A stretch of DNA of 64,000 nt, from positions 1,054,001 through 1,118,000 of the forward strand of contig NZ_JBHTKL010000001.1 of the NCBI RefSeq assembly GCF_042675915.1, read 5' to 3'. The notes below the pieces were generated by a model, which did no database searches, was not told where the DNA came from, and was given only the letters and a program-made list of their open reading frames with translations. This document shows positions 50,672 through 59,148 of this stretch, one piece after another; position 1 is the first letter of the stretch, and each line of letters starts with the position of its first letter. Both the position numbers and the translations under genes were made by a program. This DNA comes from Thalassobacillus_A hwangdonensis. Lineage in GTDB: Bacteria; Bacillota; Bacilli; Bacillales; Halobacillaceae.

Positions 50672-51698
50672 GTCCATTCCTCCCAGAAGATTGAGTATCC
50701 ATATTCAAAAGCATTTTCTCTACAGGCTAAGTCACCTGCTCTCTAAAGGCTATCCACTGCTCGAGGCATTGGAGGTCATAGCGTGGGAACACGATTTTAA
50801 AAATACTGCAGCCATCATATCGGAAGGATTGAAATCCGGAAAAACGATTGATCTCGCATTTCAGGATGCTCACTTCTCGATAAATATTGTGGCATATCTT
50901 TATTTTGCAAGGATGAACAGTGATTTAGAAACGATTCTTCTGGAATGCCATCATATGCTCGAGCTTGAGTCCGACTATATGACAAAGCTGTCCAAGGTGC
51001 TCCGCTATCCTCTGATCCTGACTGTTTTTCTTACAATTATGGTGGTAGTCGTCGACCGGACAATCTTTCCGGCATTTCTGGAAATGTTCCAGACGACGAT
51101 CGGTTCCAATGCATCAGTTGGTATCGCTGTATTTATTGTAGATATTTTAGTCACTGTTTGTACAGTCTTTCCCGTTTTTCTCGTCAGTCTTTGGGTTTTG
51201 TGGAAGGTTTATCATCCACGTCTCTCCACTGAGAAAAAGATCCACCTTTATGAAAAAATGCCTCTGATCAGATCGATCCAATCAATTAAAGTGACCTACA
51301 CTTTCTCTGTACATTTCCAGTCCATCTTCAATACTGGAGCAAGTTTGAAAGAGTGCGTCCAATTATTACGCGAAAACGATAAATATCCGATCCTCTCCTA
51401 TTATGCATCATTGATATTAAGTGACTTGGAAAATGGTTACACGATGGCGCAGTCCATCAATAAATGTGCATTACTGAAGGATGAACTCACCACCATTTTC
51501 CATCGGAATGCTGATGCCAAAACATTGACCAGAGATTTGTCCGTTTACGCGAATCTGCTGCTGGATACTGTGAAATCAAAACTGGATAGGACAATTGAAA
51601 TTATCCAGCCACTATTTTTTCTGTTTGTAGCCATTTTCATACTGCTATTGTATGGATCCATCATGATGCCGATGTATCAATGGATGGAACAATTATAG
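50634..51698 (+). CDS. comGB: Competence pilus platform protein ComGB
   Basis: GspF/PilC-type membrane platform. The product is 354 residues with three membrane helices (about 135-160, 180-205, 325-348) and two copies of the GspF helical domain (LSHLLSKGYPLLEALEVI, SIFNTGASLKECVQLL). AGGAGGAAAGCTT precedes ATG 50634, which overlaps comGA by 38 nt. Confidence 0.95.
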   Translation: MLMDLQIRRLWNRSIPPRRLSIHIQKHFLYRLSHLLSKGYPLLEALEVIAWEHDFKNTAAIISEGLKSGKTIDLAFQDAHFSINIVAYLYFARMNSDLETILLECHHMLELESDYMTKLSKVLRYPLILTVFLTIMVVVVDRTIFPAFLEMFQTTIGSNASVGIAVFIVDILVTVCTVFPVFLVSLWVLWKVYHPRLSTEKKIHLYEKMPLIRSIQSIKVTYTFSVHFQSIFNTGASLKECVQLLRENDKYPILSYYASLILSDLENGYTMAQSINKCALLKDELTTIFHRNADAKTLTRDLSVYANLLLDTVKSKLDRTIEIIQPLFFLFVAIFILLLYGSIMMPMYQWMEQL

Positions 51699-51712
51699 AA
51701 AGGGGTTATTCC

Positions 51713-52021
51713 ATGACAAATGAAAAAGGATTCACACTCATTGAAATGCTGATCGTACTTATGATCATTTCAGTGCTGCTGATCATTACCATTCCGAACC
51801 TTTCAGACAACAGTAAAACGGTAAAGGATAAAGGATGTGAAGCTCTTATAAAAATGGCGGAAGCACAGGCTCAATCGTATTATTTAGACAAGAATGAAAT
51901 GCCAGCTACCATTGCCACATTACAGACTGAAGGCTATTTAGAAAGCGACACCTGTCCAGATGGGTCCAAGCTTACAATCGATGCGAACGGGGAAGTAACT
52001 GCTAATGCTCCGTCCACCTGA
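51713..52021 (+). CDS. comGC: Major competence pseudopilin ComGC
   Basis: The product is 102 residues from ATG 51713 (GAAAGGGG upstream), with the type IV pilin leader NEKG/FTLIEMLIVLM cleaved by ComC. The conserved glutamate is at position +5. Two cysteines (C43 and C82) could form the intramolecular disulfide made by BdbDC in B. subtilis. The small globular domain ends in a disordered tail. Confidence 0.94.
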   Translation: MTNEKGFTLIEMLIVLMIISVLLIITIPNLSDNSKTVKDKGCEALIKMAEAQAQSYYLDKNEMPATIATLQTEGYLESDTCPDGSKLTIDANGEVTANAPST

Positions 52022-52451
52022 GCGTAATGGATTTACATTACTTGAAACGATGCTAGTGTTATTCATTATGGTAATTTTCCTTTCCATTGCCACACCAATC
52101 CACTTCTCAACCAAAGAACAACAGGAAACGAAACTGTTCTTAGATCAATTCAGACAAGACGTTTTATTGCTGCAAAAACTATCGATGATTGGTCCTTCCA
52201 GGTATCACATGATTGTCGCTCCCTCCTCGCTTCATTATTTCATCTACAATGAATCAGACAAGAAGCTGGTTCTCCTCAGGAATTTTCCTCCGCGATGGAG
52301 CATCGATATGATGAATATGAAATCTGCAATCAAGTTCTCCACAAAAGGTACGATACGTACACCACGCACATTTTTTATCGAAACGACGTCCAGGAAATAT
52401 AAAGTGGTGTTCCCCTTTGGAAAAAGCAGGTGTTATATCAGTGAAATCTAA
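52005..52451 (+). CDS. comGD: Minor pseudopilin ComGD
   Basis: The product is 148 residues with an N-terminal leader RNG/FTLLETMLVLFIMVIF. The rest is a mostly beta globular domain. ATG 52005 overlaps the end of comGC. It is needed for pilus initiation in the family. Confidence 0.92.
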   Translation: MLRPPERNGFTLLETMLVLFIMVIFLSIATPIHFSTKEQQETKLFLDQFRQDVLLLQKLSMIGPSRYHMIVAPSSLHYFIYNESDKKLVLLRNFPPRWSIDMMNMKSAIKFSTKGTIRTPRTFFIETTSRKYKVVFPFGKSRCYISEI

Positions 52452-52770
52452 TGGATTCACTTTACTGGAAGTATTGTTCGCGTTCAGCATACTCACATTT
52501 ACCATACTCACTACTGTACCTGTCCTGACAAAGGTTCAGCTTGAAAATGAGGCATTGAAAGAAGAGAGGGTCGCTCTTTCTGTTTTGCATGATCAATGGA
52601 TTGCCTACATTTATGGGGATTATAAAGTGGCAGAGGAAGAAATCCATGCACCGTTCCCTATTAATATAACTTTCGATCATGAAAATGAACTCGTCAAAGC
52701 TTGTGCTACATGGGAAAACAGAAAATCGGAACAGGAGAACTATTGTATATATGGCTACGAATACAGCTAA
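52441..52770 (+). CDS. comGE: Minor pseudopilin ComGE
   Basis: The product is about 109 residues from GTG 52441 with AGCAGGTG upstream. An in-frame TTG at 52417 is also possible. The leader is KSNG/FTLLEVLFAFSIL. It overlaps the end of comGD. Two cysteines lie near the end (CATWENRK, CIYGYEY). Confidence 0.88.
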   Translation: MKSNGFTLLEVLFAFSILTFTILTTVPVLTKVQLENEALKEERVALSVLHDQWIAYIYGDYKVAEEEIHAPFPINITFDHENELVKACATWENRKSEQENYCIYGYEYS

Positions 52771-53161
52771 CGGCTTTACATTTGTAGAAGTCATCCTGAG
52801 TTTACTTGTTTTCTCTACCTTGTTGGCTCTCCTTTCACCTATCTTTCCTATGCTTCATTTAGAAAATGAATATGATGAACTGAATGTAAGGCAATTCTTT
52901 ACCTTCATCGAAACGGAAGTCAACATCAGTAATGAAGTGATCATCACATCCAACCTACTGGTTTTCTCCAGTCCCGATGGTGAAGCAATTACATTCGAAA
53001 CCTATGGAAACTCCATTCGCAGACAAGTCAATGGCTCTGGCCACGAGCTGTTGATAAACGGGGTGAACGCAATTCACTACACCGATATGGGGAGATGGTT
53101 TACATGTCGGATCGAAACTGAGGAAGGAAAACATTATGAAGCAGCTTTTTCAAAATCGTGA
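52751..53161 (+). CDS. comGF: Minor pseudopilin ComGF
   Basis: The product is 136 residues from ATG 52751, after AGGAGAAC. A longer frame from 52679 overlaps comGE and is rejected. The leader is TANG/FTFVEVILSLLVF. The C-terminal domain matches the ComGF pattern (INGVNAIHYTDMG, FTCRIETEEGK). It overlaps comGE by 20 nt. Confidence 0.9.
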   Translation: MATNTANGFTFVEVILSLLVFSTLLALLSPIFPMLHLENEYDELNVRQFFTFIETEVNISNEVIITSNLLVFSSPDGEAITFETYGNSIRRQVNGSGHELLINGVNAIHYTDMGRWFTCRIETEEGKHYEAAFSKS

Positions 53162-53516
53162 GGATGACAGAGGTTTCATCTTTCCATTTGTCTTGCTGTT
53201 ATCCTTACTTTTGATCGGGGTCACTACCGTCTCCATTTCGATGTATTCCAACAGCCAATTGTTCAATAACATCCATAAAGAAGAACTTTCATTGCAATCT
53301 ATATTCCAAACGGCAGTGGAAACATACAAAGAGGATGACGCCGCTTCCATTCATGAAACTGAAGTGACTTATACATTTCCCCATGGAACCGCGGTCATTA
53401 CGCTAATGAATCATACCGAGAATAGTGACCTCCTGCAATTCCAGTTGACTAACTCGAACGAATTTACGAAAACCGTAATCAAAGAACTTCCCCGGAAAAT
53501 GCAAAACTCCAACTGA
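53136..53516 (+). CDS. comGG: Minor pseudopilin-like protein ComGG
   Basis: The product is 126 residues with one N-terminal membrane helix (GFIFPFVLLLSLLLIGVTTVSI). It is the poorly conserved last gene of the comG operon and has no full leader motif, as in B. subtilis. It overlaps comGF by 26 nt and is followed by a hairpin. Confidence 0.85.
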   Translation: MKQLFQNREDDRGFIFPFVLLLSLLLIGVTTVSISMYSNSQLFNNIHKEELSLQSIFQTAVETYKEDDAASIHETEVTYTFPHGTAVITLMNHTENSDLLQFQLTNSNEFTKTVIKELPRKMQNSN

Positions 53517-53535
53517 TTTTTTCAGTTGGAGTTTA
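53503..53535 (+). terminator. Terminator of the comG operon
   Basis: AACTCCAACTGA and TCAGTTGGAGTT form a 12-bp stem around five T, followed by a short T run. Confidence 0.75.
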
Positions 53536-53585
53536 TGAATAATTAAGTTAATCTACGAAACAATATAAACGTGAATGTTCCTCAC

Positions 53586-53657
53586 TGGGCTATAGCCAAG
53601 CGGTAAGGCAGCGGATTTTGATTCCGTCATGCGTTGGTTCGAATCCATCTAGCCCAG
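53586..53657 (+). tRNA. trnQ: tRNA-Gln (UUG anticodon)
   Basis: A 72-nt cloverleaf. The acceptor stem TGGGCTA/TAGCCCA, the anticodon stem GCGGA/TCCGT with loop TTTTGAT (anticodon TTG) and the T loop TTCGAAT are all present, with G as discriminator. The second pair of the T stem is a T-T mismatch (GTTGG against CCATC). The 3' CCA is not encoded. Seven T follow. Confidence 0.93.
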
Positions 53658-53663
53658 CTTTTT

Positions 53664-54047
53664 TTATGAAATTTTGGAGAGGATGTTCATCTTTCGATCC
53701 GTGATACTTCTCAGACCATCCTCATCATATCCTACTACAAGCTTCTTCCCATCTGTAAGAATCGGTCTTCTCAACAATTTTGGTTTTTCAATCAAAAGAT
53801 TAATGAATTCTGATAATGTAAGATCTTCAACATCCATATCCAAATCTTTATATTCCTTGCTTCTCTTAGCAAGAATCTGATCGATACCTTCAGTCGTCAA
53901 CGACAAAATATGTGTCAATTCTTCTTTTGATGGAGTCTCCCTGAACAGATGGCGTTCTTTGAACGCAATTTCCTCACTTTTGAGCCATGACTTCGTACGA
54001 CGGCATGATGTGCAGCTGGGATAAGTATAAAAGTTCAATCCTTCCAT
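53664..54047 (-). CDS. mgsR: ArsC/Spx-family regulator (YqgZ/MgsR-like)
   Basis: The product is 127 residues with the thioredoxin-like fold of the Spx family and a redox CxxC (C12 and C15 in YPSCTSCRRT). The family acts on RNA polymerase alpha to change stress gene expression. In B. subtilis MgsR modulates a subset of the sigma-B regulon. The position next to comG agrees with yqgZ. It could also be an Spx paralogue. Confidence 0.88.
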   Translation of the reverse strand: MEGLNFYTYPSCTSCRRTKSWLKSEEIAFKERHLFRETPSKEELTHILSLTTEGIDQILAKRSKEYKDLDMDVEDLTLSEFINLLIEKPKLLRRPILTDGKKLVVGYDEDGLRSITDRKMNILSKIS

Positions 54048-54245
54048 CTGAATCTCTCCCTTTCATTTTTAACTTATACATATTGTATAATTAATGTATA
54101 ACCTTTGTACAGTATTTTAAACTTATTTTCGTATATTATTTTTATTTTTAAGTTGTGTACGTTTTTTGACAAATAATGTATCCAGCTATTTTCTTCATTT
54201 CCTTATACTATAATGAGATTAGATTATGGAGAGAAGGTGACTGGT

Positions 54246-54941
54246 TTGGATCAAATTTTAAGGATAACCAATGTGTTAAGCGACTCAACAAGATTCAACA
54301 TTTATCAGTACATCGTTAAAAAGAATGATGCCGTATCCGTCCAGGATGTTGCCTCGGTGTTCGATATACATCCCAATGTGGCAAGGCTCCACCTAAGTAA
54401 ACTGCAAGATGTTAACCTTGTAGTTGCTTACACGAAAAAGACAGGCAGAGGCGGTCGTCCAAGTAAGGCGTATAGGCTTTCTGATGAAGTCATCGACCTC
54501 CACTTCCCTCACCGTGACTACCGTATGCTTGCCACCATCGCGATCGATTCACTCAGTGAGCTTGGAGAAGCAGGTGCACAAGCGTTATACAGGACCGGAG
54601 AAAGATATGGTTACGACACCTTGAATCACATCCGCACTTCCAAGAACGGCGAAATGGATATCGAATTGAAATTGCTCCACCTTAGAAAAACGGCAGAAAT
54701 GATTGGGCTCTATCCTGAGTTCAATATCTCAGATGATTTTAAGCGTGCTACATTTACGATCAACAACTGTCCGTTCAAGGAAATCGTGAAGACAAATAGT
54801 GAGTTAATCTGTGGGATGCACGGACATTTCATAAAGGGAATGTTCCATGCACTATTTGAGGATATTGAGTTGAAAGAGGCACATACTATGATGGATGGAT
54901 GCAAAACGTGCAGTTACAAAGCAGAATTTGTCCAAGTTTAG
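54246..54941 (+). CDS. SufR-like helix-turn-helix regulator with a cysteine cluster
   Basis: The product is about 231 residues from TTG 54246 (GAAGGTGAC upstream). An ATG at 54213 falls within a TATAAT and is unlikely. The N-terminal winged helix (STRFNIYQYI ... VARLHLSKLQDVNLV) is followed by a middle domain and four cysteines at about 175, 189, 219 and 222 (NNCPF, LICGMHG, GCKTC). This layout matches SufR-type iron-sulfur sensing repressors. Targets are not evident nearby, and the family name is tentative. Confidence 0.75.
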   Translation: MDQILRITNVLSDSTRFNIYQYIVKKNDAVSVQDVASVFDIHPNVARLHLSKLQDVNLVVAYTKKTGRGGRPSKAYRLSDEVIDLHFPHRDYRMLATIAIDSLSELGEAGAQALYRTGERYGYDTLNHIRTSKNGEMDIELKLLHLRKTAEMIGLYPEFNISDDFKRATFTINNCPFKEIVKTNSELICGMHGHFIKGMFHALFEDIELKEAHTMMDGCKTCSYKAEFVQV

Positions 54942-55018
54942 TATGATTCATTTACATTCAAGCACTGGTCATATATAATATTGATGATAGTTTCATCGAG
55001 AGAAGGAGGGGAAGGAAC

Positions 55019-55261
55019 ATGGACCGCATGTTTCGTGTGCTTGCCTTTTGGACAGGTATTTTCACTGTCATGTTTTACGTTGGTCATATGATGGAAGCGG
55101 CTTTATTATCTTTAGTCCAAACTGCCTTTTTCCTGACAGTAGGCTACTTGAAATTGTCTGAGCGCATGTATATGTACATATTTGGCGCTTACTTGACAGT
55201 ATTTATGATTGGATTCACGTACTACACCTCTTTTATCCTGGTACCAGGATTCGGAGAATAA
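55019..55261 (+). CDS. yqgY: DUF2626 small membrane protein (YqgY-like)
   Basis: The product is 80 residues with three membrane helices: about 5-23 (FRVLAFWTGIFTVMFYVGHM), 27-45 and 52-72. It matches the DUF2626 family of Bacillus by eye. Function unknown. GGAGGGGAAGG is the ribosome site. Confidence 0.85.
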   Translation: MDRMFRVLAFWTGIFTVMFYVGHMMEAALLSLVQTAFFLTVGYLKLSERMYMYIFGAYLTVFMIGFTYYTSFILVPGFGE

Positions 55262-55297
55262 AAAAACTGTTGCCTGATAAAGGCAACAGTTTTTTTA
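55261..55297. terminator. Bidirectional terminator
   Basis: AAACTGTTGCC and GGCAACAGTTT pair around TGATAAA with long A and T tracts. It serves yqgY (plus) and the methyltransferase (minus). Confidence 0.9.
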
Positions 55298-56380
55298 TTG
55301 ATCCTTTTCTACTTTCAACCCCTTCACCTGTACACACACATCAAAGAAATTACTGATTCCATCCCCTAGAAGAAACGTTTGGATTGCACGATTCCTTTTA
55401 CTTTCCTCAGAAAAAGGATTACGGGATTCATGCGGTATCAGATGAGTCATCATCCCTGCCTGAAGCAGAAAGGCGTTTTGTTTCTCATGGAGAATCGTCT
55501 GAAAGCCTTTAGCGGAAGTGATTTTATTCCATATCCCCCAGTGCACATGGTGGGTTATGTCCATCTCTCCAGGATGGTCGAGAACACTCTCCTTCAGCTC
55601 ATGATTCAAATACCCCCGCAAACTCCCTTCCATTCTGGCTGGATGATTCCATTCTTCCTCTTCATATCCATAGTCGATGGTAATCACCATCCCCTTTTGT
55701 AAAACCTTATCCAGTAAACGGACACTCTCCTCCATATACACGGGGATTTCCATGCGATACCCTTCTTTCAAAGTCAACCTATAGTCTTCAACTTTTCCCA
55801 TGAGTTCAGCATCTGCACGAACCGTCATTTCGGTCAACTGATCCTTTTCATTCATACCTACTTTCACTTCCATGATATCTCCATTGAGCTTTTTTATAAC
55901 TTTTACGGGTTGAGCATCCAGCCACTCATTTGAAAAGACAACTCCGCTGAATGGGCCGTTTTCGTTATAGAACAACTCGAGACTTTCGTATGTATGGAAT
56001 CGGTCATCACTGATTTTATTTTTTGCTTCTGATGTATGTACGTCACTTTTTTCAATGAAAAAATACTCCCAACTAATTGCTTTGTTATCCAGATAGCTGG
56101 TGATCTGTGCTGCAAAATCACCGGTCCCGCCTCCAACTTCACAGAATTTTAACGGCAGTCCATGGGTCATGCAAAAATCCAGCACATAATCCGCGATTGT
56201 TTCTGCAAATACAGGGTGGACCATACTCGACGTATAAAAATCTCCTTGTTTTCCAATCTTCTTGGTCATTCGCTGGTAGTACCCATCCAGCTCATCGTAA
56301 AGCACATGTTCAATATAGGTATCATATGAGATGCACTTTTCTTTTGTATCAGCAATTAACTTCTTTATCTTCGTTTCCAT
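55295..56380 (-). CDS. MidA/NDUFAF7-like SAM-dependent methyltransferase
   Basis: The product is 361 residues with the motif I loop EVGGGTGDFAAQI (around residues 81-93), the MidA hallmark GDFYTSSMVHPVFAE, and SNEWLDAQPV, DYGYEEEEW and GEMDITHHVHW. In mitochondria the family methylates an arginine of a complex I subunit. The bacterial substrate is unknown. It is not part of an operon here. Confidence 0.88.
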   Translation of the reverse strand: METKIKKLIADTKEKCISYDTYIEHVLYDELDGYYQRMTKKIGKQGDFYTSSMVHPVFAETIADYVLDFCMTHGLPLKFCEVGGGTGDFAAQITSYLDNKAISWEYFFIEKSDVHTSEAKNKISDDRFHTYESLELFYNENGPFSGVVFSNEWLDAQPVKVIKKLNGDIMEVKVGMNEKDQLTEMTVRADAELMGKVEDYRLTLKEGYRMEIPVYMEESVRLLDKVLQKGMVITIDYGYEEEEWNHPARMEGSLRGYLNHELKESVLDHPGEMDITHHVHWGIWNKITSAKGFQTILHEKQNAFLLQAGMMTHLIPHESRNPFSEESKRNRAIQTFLLGDGISNFFDVCVQVKGLKVEKDQ

Positions 56381-56491
56381 ACAAACTCCTTTTCAGTAAA
56401 CATTATTGACATAGTGTTTACACGGAATTATAGTATACAATGTAGCTTGATTTTTTATCCCTAACCAATAAAAAGCAGAGCACATCCCCCC

Positions 56492-56522
56492 AAAGAGGCT
56501 ATCTCCAGATAGCCTCTTTTTT
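56492..56522. terminator. Hairpin terminator between methyltransferase and yqgX
   Basis: AAAGAGGCTATCT and AGATAGCCTCTTT pair around CC, with A and T flanks. It most likely ends the yqgX transcript (minus strand). Confidence 0.75.
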
Positions 56523-56554
56523 ATGGCTCTGGGAGCTGTGGATCTCAACCTATT

Positions 56555-57169
56555 CTAAGTCAGGAATGGATTCTCCGATTTTTCTTCACCTATGGTTGTT
56601 GCAGGACCATGTCCTGGATAGACTACATACGCATCACCGAGACTGAATAACTCTGTTCGGATACTAGTCAGCAATGTCTGCATATCCCCACCAGGCAGGT
56701 CTGTTCGACCGATTCCCCGCTGGAACAATGCATCTCCTGAAACCGCGAATGTGTCAAAGATAAATGATACACTTCCAGGTGAATGTCCAGGTGTATGTCT
56801 CACTTCCATTTTAAATGGTCCGACCGTTAATGGACCCGGGGTTAGTAAATGGTCTGGATCCTCAGCAGTAATTTCTCCCATTTGGAAAAAGGATGAGCCA
56901 TTCTTCGTCGGGTCCATCAACCAGTCTTTTTCTTCCTTGTGCAGATAAACAGGAATTTTGAAATGGTCCCTCACTTTATCGACAGCACCAATGTGATCAA
57001 AGTGTGCGTGGGTCAAAAGAGCAGCAACAGGTTTTAGGGCTTCTTCATTAAGATATGTAATCAGTTTCTCGCCTTCACCGCCCGGATCGACAATCAGGCA
57101 TTCCTTTCCCTCTCTGATGATATATGCATTCGTCCCTAGCGGACCTAAAGGCATTTGTATAACTTTCAT
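56555..57169 (-). CDS. yqgX: Metallo-beta-lactamase-fold hydrolase YqgX (glyoxalase II-like)
   Basis: The product is 204 residues from ATG 57169 (AAGGAGTC upstream). The HxHxDH motif (LLTHAHFDHIG), further ligands in RHTPGHSPGS, SGDALF and YPGHGPAT are complete. It resembles hydroxyacylglutathione hydrolases, and in Bacillus a bacillithiol or other thiol ester may be the substrate. Confidence 0.92.
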   Translation of the reverse strand: MKVIQMPLGPLGTNAYIIREGKECLIVDPGGEGEKLITYLNEEALKPVAALLTHAHFDHIGAVDKVRDHFKIPVYLHKEEKDWLMDPTKNGSSFFQMGEITAEDPDHLLTPGPLTVGPFKMEVRHTPGHSPGSVSFIFDTFAVSGDALFQRGIGRTDLPGGDMQTLLTSIRTELFSLGDAYVVYPGHGPATTIGEEKSENPFLT

Positions 57170-57334
57170 AAGTGTGTTGACTCCTTTCACAGAATTTATT
57201 AAAATTCCTTATAGAATATCTCGACAAAAGTTGTGTAATACTATAAAATGTATGAGGAATGAGCTACATAGACACATTATAACATCCTGAAATGATCTAT
57301 GGATACTACAGGAAGGGTATAGGGGGTGCTGATA

Positions 57335-57499
57335 TTGGTAACAGCAATCATCATTTTATTGGTCGCAATTCTATGTGTACTTGCCGTATTCCGTGAAGTT
57401 AAAAACAAGAATTTCTTTGCAGTCGCATTTGCAGGTGTTTCAGCATTGATTTTCGGCTGGTTCTCCATTATGACACTTTACAGTAATCTGTTTGGCTAA
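57335..57499 (+). CDS. yqgW: DUF2759 membrane protein (YqgW-like)
   Basis: A 54-residue protein from TTG 57335, with AGGGGGTG upstream. Two membrane helices (about 2-20 and 28-49) frame the family segment FREVKNKNFFAVAF and end in FGWFSIMTLYSNLFG. The opposite-strand frame at 57277-57468 is an antisense shadow. Function unknown. Confidence 0.82.
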   Translation: MVTAIIILLVAILCVLAVFREVKNKNFFAVAFAGVSALIFGWFSIMTLYSNLFG

Positions 57500-57507
57500 A
57501 AACATCC

Positions 57508-57538
57508 AAAACCTTGCCCTAAAACGGCAAGGTTTTTT
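57508..57538. terminator. Bidirectional terminator between yqgW and fetB
   Basis: AAAACCTTGCC and GGCAAGGTTTT pair around CTAAAAC with six T after. Confidence 0.9.
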
Positions 57539-58337
57539 AGTTTGAAGCACTTTTTTTCAATTCATCTTTTCCTTCAATCAACTGTTCGTTCTCGTTAAAG
57601 AAATAACGGTACATGGCGAGTGTGACGAACATTGCACTAATAGAAACTGAAGAAAAAATGCTCAGTGATATGACAAGCTGGTATTTGATTGCCATTACCG
57701 GCTCTACTCCCCCGAGGATCAGCCCGGTCATCATTCCAGGCAGCTGAACAAGCCCAATCGTCTTCAATCGATCGACATTCGGAATCAGCGATGCATTGAT
57801 CGTCTTTCTGACGATAAGGTGTGAGGCCTGCTTCGGTTTCGCGCCAAGTGATAGTGCAGCAAGCAGTCTTCCGCTGTTCTCGGTATATTCACTCTTCATA
57901 CGCTCAAGCGCAAGCCCCATTGCTACCATACTGTTTCCGATAACCATCCCACTCATCGGGATCACCTGTGACGGCTTGAAATCGATCATATCAAATACAA
58001 GCCATAACGTAAGTACACTCGCTTCGACTACAATAAGTCCTCCAAGGATGACCCAGAAGACATGCGGAAGTTCTTTCCCCTTTTTTCTAGCATGAAACGT
58101 TGCAATGATGATCATGACTGTCAACATCAGTGGGATACCCACAAAGGGGTCAAGATCAAACAGATACGTCAGTATATATCCGATTGCAAATAATTGGACC
58201 GTTCCCCTTACCGCAGACCAGACGATATTCTTACTCATTCCAAGCTGATAAAAATAAGAGAGCGTCAAAGGTACAAAAACAAAAATGATTAAAAATAATA
58301 AGGACTGATTTGATATTTCCGGTGACATACCATTCAC
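57537..58337 (-). CDS. fetB: Iron export ABC transporter permease FetB
   Basis: The product is 266 residues with seven membrane helices of the UPF0014/FetB family, including the QLGMSKNIVWSAVRGTVQLF region and the SGMVIGNSMVAMGLALER and TIGLVQLPGMMTGLILGGVEP stretches. In E. coli FetAB protects from oxidative stress by iron export. The ATPase gene lies 3 nt upstream. Confidence 0.92.
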   Translation of the reverse strand: MNGMSPEISNQSLLFLIIFVFVPLTLSYFYQLGMSKNIVWSAVRGTVQLFAIGYILTYLFDLDPFVGIPLMLTVMIIIATFHARKKGKELPHVFWVILGGLIVVEASVLTLWLVFDMIDFKPSQVIPMSGMVIGNSMVAMGLALERMKSEYTENSGRLLAALSLGAKPKQASHLIVRKTINASLIPNVDRLKTIGLVQLPGMMTGLILGGVEPVMAIKYQLVISLSIFSSVSISAMFVTLAMYRYFFNENEQLIEGKDELKKSASN

Positions 58338-58340
58338 TTC

Positions 58341-59048
58341 CTACTCCTGTGTAAATTCCTTCAAAGCATCTGTTTCAGGATGATCGAGCATATCTGGTAT
58401 CCTGCCATCCTCCACGATTCTCCCGTCGTGGATGAATAACCCTCTTTCACCGAGACGCTTCGCCTGATTCATATTGTGAGTGACCATGACCATAGTCAAT
58501 TTCTGCTCTTCAATCAGACATTCCAACACCTCTTCGATTTCTTCTGCCGTACGATAGTCCAATGCACTCGTCGGCTCGTCCAACAACAGAACTTTCGGTG
58601 AGTTCGCCAATGTTCTTGCCAGTGATACCCTCTGCTGCTCCCCACCGGATAATTGATCGACATCTCTATCCAGGTAAGAGCCAGGCAACTGCACATACTC
58701 AAGAAGCTTCTTCCCATCTTCCTCTTTCCACTCCCCGAACAATGATGGACCGTACTTGATATTGTCTTTTACTGTTCCAGGAAACAGATTGGGCGATTGC
58801 AGGACTAATCCCACCTGCTTTCGTAATTCTGTAATATTGTACGTTTCAATCGGTTTACCCATAAATTCGATCTTGCCTTGATCAGGGTCTTTCAGTCGAT
58901 TAAATAGGAACAGGGTTGAACTTTTCCCTGCTCCTGATGGACCAAAAAGTATGATTTTTTCGTTATGTCCAATTGTGAAATTCAAATCGTTCAATGGTGC
59001 TTTGGCTACACCCTTAAATGAAAACAGTACGTCCGACATGTCGATCAT
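58341..59048 (-). CDS. fetA: Iron export ABC transporter ATPase FetA
   Basis: The product is 235 residues with Walker A GPSGAGKSSTLF, the Q-loop, ABC signature LSGGEQQRVSLA, Walker B KVLLLDEPTSALD and the H-loop in VMVTHN. It forms one transporter with FetB. The upstream region (59049-59148) shows only a weak promoter. Confidence 0.92.
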   Translation of the reverse strand: MIDMSDVLFSFKGVAKAPLNDLNFTIGHNEKIILFGPSGAGKSSTLFLFNRLKDPDQGKIEFMGKPIETYNITELRKQVGLVLQSPNLFPGTVKDNIKYGPSLFGEWKEEDGKKLLEYVQLPGSYLDRDVDQLSGGEQQRVSLARTLANSPKVLLLDEPTSALDYRTAEEIEEVLECLIEEQKLTMVMVTHNMNQAKRLGERGLFIHDGRIVEDGRIPDMLDHPETDALKEFTQE

Positions 59049-59148
59049 CCCAACCTTTCAACTTCCACCATTCCATATAGCTCTGTTCTATTAGTTAGTC
59101 TACCTTAATCAAGTGGGCTTTAAACTTTTCAGAAAATCGGCCTTTCGT

